Shown one piece after another: positions 10,207 through 20,300 of a DNA stretch of 64,000 bases; position 1 is the stretch's first letter; each line of letters begins with the position of its first letter. Below the pieces are notes generated by a model that did not search any database, had not been told where the DNA came from, and saw only the letters and a list, made by a program, of their open reading frames with translations. The DNA comes from Pleurodeles waltl (lineage: Eukaryota; Chordata; Amphibia; Caudata; Salamandridae): contig NC_090450.1 in the NCBI RefSeq assembly GCF_031143425.1, positions 217,569,442 through 217,633,441 of the forward strand, given 5' to 3'. Position numbers and translations under genes: made by a program.

Positions 10207-10320
10207 CTGTTGGTCTGGAGGACCGTAGAGTAGTGCATACTGGGGGAGGACCCCATCCACGAGTTTCTCCAATTCTTCAGAAGTGAAGGCAGGGGCCCTT
10301 TCCCCAGTCCCAGCAGCCAT
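10207..10320 (-). CDS. H1 MybA exon 1: start and first helix of Myb/SANT-like domain
   Basis: ATG at 10318-10320 opens 38 codons ending at a GTAAGT donor (10206-10201), phase 0. The peptide starts MAAGTGERAPAF followed by EELEKLVDGVLPQY, which resembles helix 1 of Myb/SANT-like domains (acidic-hydrophobic, ending in a Q-Y-x-L-L-x-G pattern). The H3 exon is also exactly 114 bases, which supports this start and splice site. The ATG lies about 90 bases from the AAAATGGCGG promoter motif in all three copies. The product would be a nuclear DNA-binding partner of the transposase; its separate role from MybB is unknown. Confidence 0.8.
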
Positions 10321-10399
10321 TGTTTCTTCCAGACCGAGGTCACAGCAGCACTTGCAGTATAGGTCCTCTCCTGTGGATGATCAGATATCGAGTGATTAA

Positions 10400-10560
10400 G
10401 CAGATAGAAAATGGCGGTCACGCCCGCGGCAGGGCGTACCGTGGCGGGGCGTAGCGCGACCGCCGGCGCACATCGTCATTGGCTCCTGAAACCCATAGGG
10501 TTCAATGTTAACCAATGCGGCTTTGCGCCGCGGTCTTCGACCGCCTACCGCCACGGTGTG
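10400..10560. promoter_or_regulatory. Bidirectional promoter between MybA and transposase (H1)
   Basis: The region holds two opposed CCAAT boxes (ATTGG near 10478 and CCAATG near 10515), an AAAATGGCGGTCACG motif at 10408-10422 that fits a YY1-type site, and several GGCGGT/ACCGCC words in GC-rich DNA. The same elements in the same order occur in H2 (25730-25845) and H3 (51890-52005). MybA reads leftwards and the transposase rightwards from here. No TATA box is evident, which fits a CCAAT/YY1 promoter. Confidence 0.65.
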
Positions 10561-10727
10561 CCACGCCAGCGCATTGACCTCACATCCCACTGTCGCACTT
10601 CACAGGTCAGGCAGCTGCCATTTCAAGGGACCCCATATCTTAATTTCTACTGCGTCACACATGCCTAGGCCTTGCATCAACACTCATACAAGCCATTCAA
10701 TGCATTGAGAATCGTCTACTGTGCAAG

Positions 10728-11819
10728 TTGTGGGAACGTACCTGTGGGTTGATTGACTCTGTGCTCCATGTTGTCCTTCCTAGGCACCGTCCACTGGGAC
10801 TTGCGAGAAGATGGAGGAATCTTCCCGTGTACAGACCGCTGGTGGACCTGTCGACAATGGAAGAAAGACATGTCATACTGACATACAGGCTTGACAGAGC
10901 CACTATACAGGAACTGTGTGCCCAGCTGGAGCCAGACCTGATGTCACCCATCCGCCAACCCACAGGGATCCCCCCTCTAGTGCAGGTTCTGTCAGTACTC
11001 CATTTTTTGACAAGTGGGTCATTTCAAACAACAGTGGCCATTTCATCAGGGATGTCTCAGCCTATGTTTTCCAAGGTGTTGTCCAGAGTGTTGTCTGCCC
11101 TGCTGAAATACATGCGGAGCTACATTGTTTTCCCTGAGGTGGGCGATTTGGCTACAGTGAAGGGTGATTTCTATGCGCTTGGACATATTCCCAACATCAT
11201 TGGTGCAATTGATGGGACACATGTTGCTTTGGTCCCCCCCAGCACGAGTGAACAGGTGTATAGGAACAGAAAAAGTTATCATTCCATGAACGTCCAGGTG
11301 GTCTGTTTGGCTGACCAGTACATCTCCCATGTAAATGCCAAGTTCCCTGGGTCAGTGCATGACGCGTACATCATGTGAAATAGCAGCATCCCTTACGTGA
11401 TGGAACTACTTCAGAGACACCGTGTGTGGCTAATTGGTGACTCTGGTTACCCCAACCTGTCATGGCTACTGACCCCAGTGAGGAATCCCAGGACAAGGGC
11501 AGAGGAACGATACAATGAGGCCCATGGGCGTACTAGGAGGGTGATCGAGCGGACCTTCGGCCTCCTGAAGGCCAGGTTTAGGTGCCTCCATATGACAGGT
11601 GGATCCCTAATGTACTCACCAAAGAAGGTATGCCATATCATCGTGGCCTGCTGTATGCTTCACAACCTGGCTTTGCGATGCCAGGTGCCTTTCCTGCAGG
11701 AGGATGGTCCAGATGGTGGTGTTGTGGCAGCTGTGGAGCCTGCGGAGAGTGAAGAGGAGGAAGACGAAGAGGACGACACAGACAACAGGGACACAGTAAT
11801 GCAGCAGTATTTTCAATGA
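10728..11819 (+). pseudogene. H1 transposase (HARBI1-like DDE nuclease), one in-frame stop
   Basis: A single frame runs from 10728 to 11819 (363 codons, close to the usual 350 of HARBI1-like proteins), broken only by TGA at 11376-11378. In order: an Arg-rich start; YRLDRATIQELC; LEPDL; FLTSGSFQTTVA; a helix-turn-helix-like MSQPMFSKVL; the first catalytic Asp in GAIDGTHVAL; the second in SVHDAYI; the conserved GDSGYP; the Glu in VIERTFGLLKARF; and an acidic tail ending MQQYFQ. The TGA follows DAYIM where H3 has a sense codon, and could be a CGA-to-TGA change. No intron interrupts GDSGYP, unlike H2, H3 and H4. A CCTAG acceptor near 10780 suggests an upstream exon, so the true start is uncertain. 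Confidence 0.85.
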
Positions 11820-12107
11820 CATACAGGTAAGAATCAACACCGGCATTTTACATTTTCTTAAAGTCTCCTGCCTCTCTGCTGTCTGAGTTTCCCCCCAGTG
11901 TATGTTAACTGAGTTGTGACTTTCCCTTCCAATTTCAGAGATGTGGGCACCACTCCGTGACCTCTGCTTTGTTTCCCCGTGGACTACAGCTGTGTGACAG
12001 TGGTATGTTGTCATCACAATGTAACTGGACATTTTGGCACGGTTCTGTGTAATACATTTGTTCAAAAATACAGGCAGACTCCAGATTATTTTTGTGCAAT
12101 AAGTGTG

Positions 12108-12113
12108 TTTATT
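12108..12113 (-). terminator. Polyadenylation signal for H1 MybB
   Basis: AATAAA on the minus strand, about 210 bases downstream of the MybB stop. H2 (24059-24064) and H3 (50211-50216) have AATAAA followed by CACC at the matching place. Confidence 0.6.
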
Positions 12114-12326
12114 AAAGTGCTCAATTTTGGGTAATGGTTGCAATTCGGTGATGGGTGATGGTGGAGGAATGTCCATGGCAGAGTCCAGATTTTCAGTCTC
12201 ACAGGTGCATTGTCCATATGCCTGTTGAAGGTGGAGCTGGGGCAGTTTAAGGTTGGACAGGGTGACAATGTGGGACAGTGGGATGACAATCAGGGGGTAT
12301 CCTTTCCTGGCGGGGGTCTTGGTATC

Positions 12327-13107
12327 CTACTCTGTCTTCTTCCTAGATCTCAGGCACCGCTTGCAGGGTGGTTCTCCTTCTGCAGGGGGTGGGGATCTGG
12401 TGGCCTGTTGTTCTTGTGTCGGGGCCTCCTGTCCACTAGCGCCGGCGGAGGTGGTAGCCTGTTCTTGATCCATGCTAGTGACAGGGGCCCTTTGTGGTGC
12501 CACATGGTCCCGCAATGTGCTGACAATCAGATTGAGAGCCACAACGATGGTGCCCATTGCGGAACTGATGTTTCCCATAAACTGTTCCTCCTGCAGTACC
12601 TGGATCTCCTGGAACCTGGCCTGGACCGTCGCCATCGTCTCCTGGGAGCGGTGGTATGCTCCCATGATGGAGGATAGGGCCTCGTGGAGAGTGGGTTCCC
12701 TGGGCCTGTCCCCTCCTGTCGCACAGTAGCCCTCCCAGTTCCCCTGTTTCCCTGGGCCTCTGTCCCCTGGACCGTGTGCCCACTACCACTGCCCCCGGGT
12801 CCCTGTTGTTGTTGGGGTGGTGGGTTAACCTGGGTGCCCTGTAGTGGTGGACACACCGCTGATTGACGTGTCCTGCAGACAGAGGCATGGGCCCGCTGGG
12901 TGGGTGCTGTGCTGGTGTTCCCAGAGGGGGGTAGGTCTGCTGTGGCCTGTGGCTGTCTGAGGGGAACCGACTGTCCTGAGGTCCCCGATGGGCCGGGCTG
13001 GTCATCTGGGTCCAGGGAGACAGAGCTGCTGTCATCACTGTGGGCCTCTTCTGGGGGTGGAATGGACATTTCTGGACCCTGCTGGGCGGTGTCGTGGCGT
13101 TCGGGTC
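12327..13107 (-). pseudogene. H1 MybB exon 2: Pro/Ser/Gln-rich linker, helical region, basic tail
   Basis: Starts at a CTGCAG acceptor (AG at 13109-13108) in phase 1. It reads through MSIPPPEEAHSDDSS (conserved in H2), a PGPSGTSGQS block and a Gln/Gly-rich segment. A single-base difference near 12695 relative to H3 shifts the frame, after which the conserved GAYHRSQETMATVQARF helix, a second helix and PPAEGEPPCKR with a basic NLS-like RSRKKTE end follow to 12327. The architecture is an N-terminal DNA-binding domain plus a C-terminal helical, possibly oligomerising, domain. Confidence 0.75.
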
Positions 13108-13427
13108 CTGCAGGGGTATAAGAGTATGGTTATTGCTTCTGTGTGTGCCATAGCGTGCAATGGGTGGCTGCCCGTGTACCCCAGTGCTGGCATTCCCTTG
13201 TGGGGGCTGTTGTGACGGTTGTTTGGGGGGGATGGGTATGTGCAGTGGGCATGCTTAGGTGATGGGTGTCCATGGTTTGTGCTCGCATGCAGGGCTTAGT
13301 GTTGGGATGGGTGGGTTGTGATGGTGGGACATTAGCAAGGAGTATGTGTGATGGGGTGGGGGGAGGGTGGGGGTATGATTTGGCATGCCGGTGGGGGGGG
13401 GGATGAAGTAGTTGAGATTAGACTTAC

Positions 13428-13806
13428 CAGAGTCCATTCCTCCGCCTACTCCTGCGAGGCCCTCAGGATGCAGGATCGCCAAGACCTGTTCCTCCCATGT
13501 TGTAAATTCTGGGGGTTGAGGAGGGGGTCCGCCGCCAGTCTTCTGCACCGCGATGTTGTGTCTGGATACCATGGAACGCACCTTCCCCCGTAGGTCGTTC
13601 CACCGCTTCCTGATGTCGTCGCGATTTCGTGGATGCTGACCCACAGCGTTGACCCTGTCCACTATTCTTTGCCATAGCTCCATCTTCCTGGCAATGGTGG
13701 TGTGCTGCACCTGTGTCCCGAAGAGTTGGGGCTCTACCAGAACTATTTCCTCCACCATGACCCTGAGTTCAGCGTCTGAAAACCTGGGGTGTCTTTGGGG
13801 TGCCAT
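13428..13806 (-). CDS. H1 MybB exon 1: Myb/SANT-like DNA-binding domain
   Basis: ATG at 13804-13806; 379 bases to a GTAAGT donor (13427-13422), phase 1. The protein starts MAPQRHPRFSDAELRVMVEE, identical in style to H2. Then IARKMELWQRIVDRVNAVGQ and RDDIRKRWNDLRGKVRSM give the tryptophan/basic pattern of a complete Myb/SANT-like domain (Myb_DNA-bind_5 type). A WEEQVLAILHPEGL block ends the exon. Unlike MybA, the whole domain is in one exon. Harbinger Myb-like proteins are known to bind element ends and help the transposase into the nucleus; that role here is inferred. Confidence 0.85.
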
Positions 13807-14099
13807 GGGGTGGTGTGAATGAGGTGTGGGGTGGTGTTTGTGGTGATGAGCGTGGTGAGTGTGGTGGTGTGTGGTGTTTTGTGCATGGATGTTGTGTGAG
13901 TGATGGTGTAATGTGCCTGTGAATGCTCTGTAATAGCTGGTGGTGTCTCTCTCTGGCCTTAGTCAATAAATGGTGGTCGTAGGGGTTTGTGGGTGATGTG
14001 GGTGTGTGTTTTATATTGTATTGAGTGTGTGGGAGTGGTGTTTGTATGTGTATCAGGTGTGTGTATTTCAAAATGTCCAATGTGGCAGTGTTTTGGAGC

Positions 14100-14404
14100 T
14101 GTGTGTGTATTTTGACCGCGGCGGTGTGTACCGCCAATGGAATACCGCGGTTGAAAGACCGCCGCGTGGATTTGTGGGTCGGAATGGAATGGGCGTATTT
14201 CTGTTGGCGTGACGGTGGAGGTTTGGTCATCGCCAGTTTTTCGCTGGCCGTTGGTGTGGCGGACTTTTGTGGATGTCGGGTTTTTGGCGGTTTGCCTGTT
14301 GCGGGTCAGAATGACCGTGGCGGTTTCCCGCGGCTGCGGCGGTGTTATGGCGGTCTTCTGACCGGCGGTAAGCGCCTTTTACCGCCGAGGTCAGAATGAC
14401 CCCC
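14100..14404. promoter_or_regulatory. H1 right subterminal array of GGCGGT/ACCGCC words
   Basis: About eight copies in both orientations, including a run of GGCGGT words between 14310 and 14370, next to the right tip. It mirrors the array at 5814-6020. Confidence 0.6.
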
Positions 14405-14407
14405 TCA

Positions 14408-15150
14408 GAGTGGCCAGACGTTGATTTAGTCCTTTTAGGGTGAGATCGAACATAACAATGTCATCCGCATATAGTAAGCAGACGATTGGCCGACCACCCA
14501 CCGCAGGGGCATAGCCAATAGTACTCCTAAGGATTATGGGGAAGTCATGGATGTAAAGGGAAAAAAGCAATGGGGCCAATAAACAGCCCTGTCTCAGGCC
14601 ATTTTTGGTAAAAAAATTTGAGGACATTCCCTGCTCTCCACCCATGAGGATTTTACACCAAGTCGAAGAGTGCAGGGCAAATACTAATTGCAGGAGGCAA
14701 GGCGGGACCCCTAATTCCGGAAGTTTCCTCCACAGGATTTTCCTATCCACTTTGTCAAATGCTGTGCAGTAATCAATAAATGTGGCATACAATATTCCCC
14801 CCCCTAGTCTGGACATATTTGTCAATTATGGTTTGCAGTATAAGAATATCATCTAAAGTATTGTGGGCCTTTCTGAAACCTGCCTGTTCAAATGGAAGAA
14901 TACCATTTCCCTCAACCCATTCAGTTAATTACAATAAGATGCTTTTCCAAAAAATCTTTCCTATTGCATCTAATAAAGCAATTTGTGTATAATTTAATGG
15001 TGGTGTTCTGTCTCCCTTTTTATATAAGGGGAGTATTATACTACCCGTCCATGATTCTAGGATATTACCTTGAGGATAGCAGTTTCAAAATACTGGATGA
15101 AGAAGTTTTGCCCAAAGCGAAGGCTCCGTTTTAGTTAGAGTCATCGGAAC
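14408..15150 (-). pseudogene. LINE ORF2 reverse transcriptase core
   Basis: The minus strand holds the RT motifs in order: an ILPLYKKGDR-like motif near 15050; EQAGFRKAHNTLDD near 14890; motif A as ATFIDYCTAFDKVDR; GLRQGCLLAPLLFSLYIHDF; and motif C as LLYADDIVMFD, ending at LNQRLATL where H1 interrupts. The catalytic Asp of motif A and the YADD pair are present. Frame changes near 14820 and stops upstream make the domain inactive. It copied the LINE RNA at a nicked target. Confidence 0.85.
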
Positions 15151-15538
15151 CTTGTCGGGGCCCATGGCACCCGATGAGCACATTGAAACTATAATCCCCT
15201 CTAATTCAGCCACGGTAGGTGCACCCGTATTGTCCGTTTCTCCTCCTCTGTTTAATACTAGCACCTCTCACCCTGGGACGACGACCCTGTTTTCATCGTA
15301 AAGGACCTGGATATACAGCTTCCAGTCTTCCTCTGCTATCGGGGGGCGAAGAACGTTTTACAGTTTCCGCACCCCTGATAATAGCCCAAAATTTACTAGG
15401 GTTTCTCTTTGCAGCTGCTTCCCTCAGTGTGAATTACTTATAATCCGCTTCTTCTTTTCGGGTAGCCAGTTTCAGCGGCAATCTTCTCTTAAGTAGTGAT
15501 ATTTTCCTATTCATTTCCATAGTCATATGCTCCAGCTG

Positions 15539-16612
15539 TCACCTTACTAACTTATTTATTACTCTATTCAGATTCATAATGGGCAGCTGAGCTTTTTTGA
15601 TTCCAGTTATACTACGCTCAGGCTGCTTACACGTAATAATGTGACTCATTAAATTGGGACAATATGTTAAGGCATCCTTCCCCAAAACCTCCATGTTTCC
15701 CACAATATTTTCCAACAATGGCTTAATCAATGTTATTTTAGCTGTCGACCAAAACATTCTCCTATTTTTCCCATTAATTCCAGAGTTTATGCCTTTTATA
15801 GACCAAGGATCTATAGCCCCAAGCTGCAGTTTTAAGGTAAGTTTTAGAATCATATAGTCACTACGAGGGGTGTCTATTATTTCCATATCCTCGACTCTTT
15901 GAGCGATATTGTATGAATTACAAATATATTCTATAATGGAGTTATTCTTGAGGGACTTATGAGTGTAAGCTGCGGGTGAGTCCAAACAGAAACACCCATT
16001 CAGTATAATACTGCTGCAGGACCTCAGACCTTTCAATAAAATTAGTCCTCTTTTGCTTGTCCTAATTCTTCGAGGAAATAGGATAGGTGGAATATTTAGC
16101 GCTTTTTCTCTGTCTGGGTCACAAAAGATGTGGAGCAAGGAATTTGAAATTCTGCAATTTAAATCCCCCATTATAATTAAGTTGACAGAATTTCCTATAG
16201 CAAAACCTTGATTAAGCAAATGTTGAGGAATAGTGTTGAATTCCTTTTCAGGGGGGATATATGCATTTACAATAATCAAGGGGAATTTCCCACCCTTCTC
16301 TCCTCTAACATGTACTCATACTATTTGGAAAAAGTTTGTAGTCACGGGGAGGCTATCAAATTCACAGTTATATCTATTGATTCAAAGCATAGCTATACCC
16401 CCTTTAGGGCACCCTTTTTTTGAGGGGAGTGCTTCTTTACCTAAAACCGTGTAACCAGGGCATGAGAAGTAATTTAAACACCAGGTCTCTTGAATGCATA
16501 TTAGGTCAATCTTCAATGAACAAATTACATTTAAATTTTCCTAGATGTTTCCCTAGTCCTGCAGCATTCCAAGAAACCAATGAGAGGTCAGAGTTAGTAA
16601 CTTGACTGTATC
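15539..16612 (-). pseudogene. LINE ORF2 apurinic-type endonuclease domain
   Basis: Reading from the 5' side: SLVSWNAAGLG (endonuclease motif with the active-site Asn), ICIQETW (metal-binding Glu), VNAYIPP, IIMGDLNCRI (catalytic Asp/Asn) and a degenerate SDYMILKL where SDH is expected. These are the standard motifs of LINE endonucleases that nick the target. The frame is intact from 16279 to 15539 and shifted upstream. The missing His of SDH would itself reduce activity. Confidence 0.8.
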
Positions 16613-16843
16613 AGCTTACCCTTCGACTGAGACCTGTTCAGGGCCCCCGCTAACCAATTCCAGTTTTCACGATTAGGACTGGAGCCCTGATATTTGGCAC
16701 CTTCCAAGACATTCACTACCCTTGCACCCTGGAATAAAGAAACTTGCACAATTTCATCAGTGGATAAAAATGTTTTCCCCCCTGCTTCACAATACCATTT
16801 GTGGAGTCTAGAGCATGAGTAGGATACTGCCCGCCAATGTACG

Positions 16844-17383
16844 TTAACTTATCCTGAACTGGGATAACGTCTTTACCCCTTTACCCCTTTGTTGGAGTTG
16901 TGCACAGTTGACCAAGATTAATTTCAAAACAGTTTTAGAGGTAAACCATACCTTTGCCTTACACCCGCCTATACTTTGGTCAAGAAAGACCCTCACAATA
17001 TTGCTACTCTCAATTAATTTGAGTTTTTCTCTTTCCAAAAAGCATGACAGTAGAAAGGAACGATTTAGACATATGTTAGAGTCAAATATAGTCAAAAACT
17101 CCAAACTGTCAGGTAACTCCCTATGCCCAATGAGGACATTAACCCTTCTCAATTTCTCTCCCACATTCTGAGTAACTAATCTACGGCAGATGTACATAGC
17201 TCTCAATGGGGCAGTGTCAGGCGGGATTACATTGATGGAATCAAATGTGGCACTAGGGATCACTGGAAAATCTGTCTGTTTGTGATCTCGCGGTGAGCCC
17301 GTATCTGGCCTTTGCAGTACAACAAGAGATGCCTCCTCAGTCCTGTTGTAGAAGTTCTCCAATGAGAGGACCTGTTCCAACGC
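16844..17383 (-). pseudogene. LINE ORF1, C-terminal part
   Basis: The frame begins at the TG...CA element border with ALEQVLSLENFYNRTEE and ends at a stop at 16844. A stretch with RRVNVLIGHRELP and NIVRVFLDQS looks like the beta-strand-rich RNA-binding part of an ORF1 protein, but I cannot name the fold. It joins in frame to EREQVEST at 21349 when the inserted element and one ATCTG are removed. Confidence 0.65.
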
Positions 17384-17388
17384 ATCTG

Positions 17389-20300
17389 TGTAGGAAGGTA
17401 GCCTCTTTCTAGCCTTGTTGCCCCCACTTTTGGCCTGTTTGTGAGTATATGTCAGGGTGTTTTTACTGTCTCACTGGGATCCTGCTAGCTAGGGCCCAGT
17501 GCTCATAGTGAAAACACTATGGTGTCAGTATGTTTGATATGTGTCACTGGGATCCTGCTAGCCAGGACCTCAGTGCTCATACGTTTGTGGCCTATATGTG
17601 TTCCCTGTGTGGTGCCTAACTGTATCACTGAGGCTCTGCTAACCAGAACCTCAGTGTTTATGCTCTCTCTGCTTTCAAAATTGTCACTGCAGGCTAGTGA
17701 CTAATTTTACCAATTCTGATTGGCACACTGGAACACCCATATAATTCCCTAGTATATGTTACTCAGGTACCCAGGGTATTGGGGTTCCAGGAGATCCCTA
17801 TGGGCTGCAGCATTTCTTTTGCCACCCATAGGGAGCTCAGACAATTCTTACACAGGACTGCCACTGCAGCCTGAGTGAAATAACGTCCACGTTATTTCAT
17901 AGCCATTTTACACTGCACTTAAGTTACTTATAAGTCACCTATATGTCTAACCCTCACTTAGTGAAGGTTAGGTGCCAAGTTACTTAGTGTGAGGGCACCC
18001 TGGACCTAGCCAAGGAGCCTCCACATTGTTCAGGGCAATTTCCCGGACTTTGTGAGTGCGGGGACACCATTACACATGTGCACTAAATATAGGTCAATAC
18101 CAATATGTAACATCACCATGGTAACTCTGAACATGGCCATGTAACATGTCTAGGATCATGGAATTGTCACCCCAATACCATTCTGGTATTGGGGGGACAA
18201 TTCCATGCATCCCTGGGTCTCCAGCATAGAGCCCGGGTACTGCCAAACTAACTTTCTGGGGGTTTCTCTGCAGCTACTGCTGCTGCTTTCCTCAGACAGG
18301 TTTCTGCCCCCCCCCCCCGGGGCCTGGGCAGCCCAGTCCCAGGAAGGCAGAACAAAGGATTTTCTCTGAGAGAGGGTGTAACACCCTCTCCCTTTGGAAA
18401 TAGGTATGAAGCGCGTGGGAGGAGTAGCCTCTCCTGGCCTCTGGAAATGCTTTCAAGGACACAGATGGTGCCCTCCTTGCATAAGCCAGTCTACACCAGT
18501 TCAGGGATCCCCCCAGCCCTGCTCTGGCGCAAAACTGGACAAAGGAAAGGGGAGTGACCACTCCCCTGACCAGCACCTCCCAGGGGAGGTGCCCAGAGCT
18601 CCTCCAGTGTGTCCCAGACCTCTGCCATCTTGGATGCAGGGGTGTGAGGGCACAATGGACACCTCTGAGTGGCCAGTGCCAGCAGGTGACGTCAGAGACC
18701 CCTCCTGATAGGTGCTTACCTTTCTCTGTAGCCAATGCTCTTCTGAGGGATGGTTAGGGTCTCTCCTGTGGGTATCTCACCAGATAACGAATGCAAGAGC
18801 TCACCAGAGTTCCTCTGCACATCCCTCTTCAACTTCTGCTAAGGATCGACCGCTGACTGTTCCAGGATGCCTGCATAATTGCAACAAAGTAGCAAGAAGA
18901 CTACCAGCAACATTGTAGCGCCTCATCCTGACGGCTTTCTCGACTGTTTCCTGGTGGTGCATGCTCTGAGGGCTGTATGCCTTCACCCTGCACTGGAAGC
19001 CAAGAAGAAATCTCCCGTGGGTCGATGGAGTCTTTCCCCTGCCAACGCAGGCACCAAACTTCTGCATCACCGGTCCTCTGGGTCCCATCTCATCCTGACG
19101 AGCCTGGTACCTGGAACACAGGAGCTGGGTCCAAGTGTCTTCGACAGTCCAGTGGCCCTTCTGTCCAAATTTGGTGGACGTAAGTCCTTGCCTCCCCACA
19201 CCAGACAGTAATCCTGTGTGCTGCGTGAAGCTCGGGCTTCTGTGCTCTTTTGCAAAACTTCCTTTGTGCATATCCTAGCCCAGGTCTCCAGCACTCTGTC
19301 CTGCATTGCCCAACTTGCTGAGTTGGACTCCGACGTCGTGGGATCCTCTTTTGTTGTTCTGAGTCGACCGTCATCCTCAGATCTTCTAAGTGCCTGTTCA
19401 GGTGCTTCTGCAGGTGCTGCCTGCTTATGCGTGTTGCTGAGCACCCCCTCTGTCTCCTCCTAGAAGGGGCGACCTCCTGGTCCTTCCTGGGCCCTGCCAC
19501 CACCCAAAATCCTCAACCGTGACTCTTGCAGCTAGCAAGGCTTGTTTGCGGTCTTTCTACGTGGAAAGAACTCTGCATCCTCCAGCACGCCATGCAACAT
19601 CTTCTGACCAAAGGAGAAGTTCCTAGCACCTTCAGTTGTTGCAGAATCTTCAGCTTCTTCCACCCAGGGGCAGCCCTTTTACACCTTCATCCGGAGTTTA
19701 GTGGGCTCCTGCCCCCCATGGACACTTGCGTGACTCTTGGACTTGGTCCCCTTCCTTTACAGGTCCTCAGGTCCAGGAATCCGTCTTCAGTGCTTTACAG
19801 TCAGTTGTTGTCCTTGCAGAATCCCCTATCTCGACTTTACTGTCTTTCTGAGGTAGTAGGGTAACTTTACTCCTACTTTTCAGGGTCTTGAGGTGGGGTA
19901 TCTTGGACACCCTTAGGGCCATATTTATACTTTTTGACGCACAACTGCGCCAACGCAGTTGTGCGTCAAAAATTTTAACGCCGGCTAACGCCATTCCAAA
20001 GCGCCATGCGGGCGCCTTATTTATCGAATGACGTTAGCCGGCGCAGCTGACTGGTGTGCGTCAAAAAAAATGACCCACACCAGGCAGCGCCGGCGTAGGG
20101 CAAAATGGAGCTTGGGAGTCAAAAAATGGGGCAAGTCAGGTCTGAGGCAAAATATTGGCCTCAACCCGATTTGCGCCATTGTTTTTGACTCCCAACCCTC
20201 ATTGAAATGACTCCTGTCTTAGCACAGACAGGAGCCATGCCCCCTTGCCCAATGGCCATGCCCAGGGGACTTATGTCCCCTGGGCATGGTCATTGGGCAT

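Larger units (their letters stand above)
5814..14404. mobile_element. H1: three-gene PIF/Harbinger transposon, youngest-looking copy
   Basis: It begins GGGGGTCATTCCAACCCTGG and ends with the reverse complement GGGGGTCATTCTGACCTCGG. The flanking trinucleotides are TTA (5811-5813) and TCA (14405-14407), a 3-bp duplication with one change. It lies inside the LINE reverse transcriptase, and the LINE frame is restored by removing it. It encodes MybA (minus, 10320-7714), a transposase (plus, 10728-11819) and MybB (minus, 13806-12327). Both ends are dense in GGCGGT/ACCGCC words with their CpGs retained, unlike the decayed ends of H2 and H3, consistent with a more recent insertion. Confidence 0.9.

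Noticed and set aside
18292..19864. Cluster of ORFs of 100-156 codons on both strands in the TG...CA element
   Set aside because: No retroelement or host domain; overlapping on both strands in GC-balanced DNA, as expected by chance.
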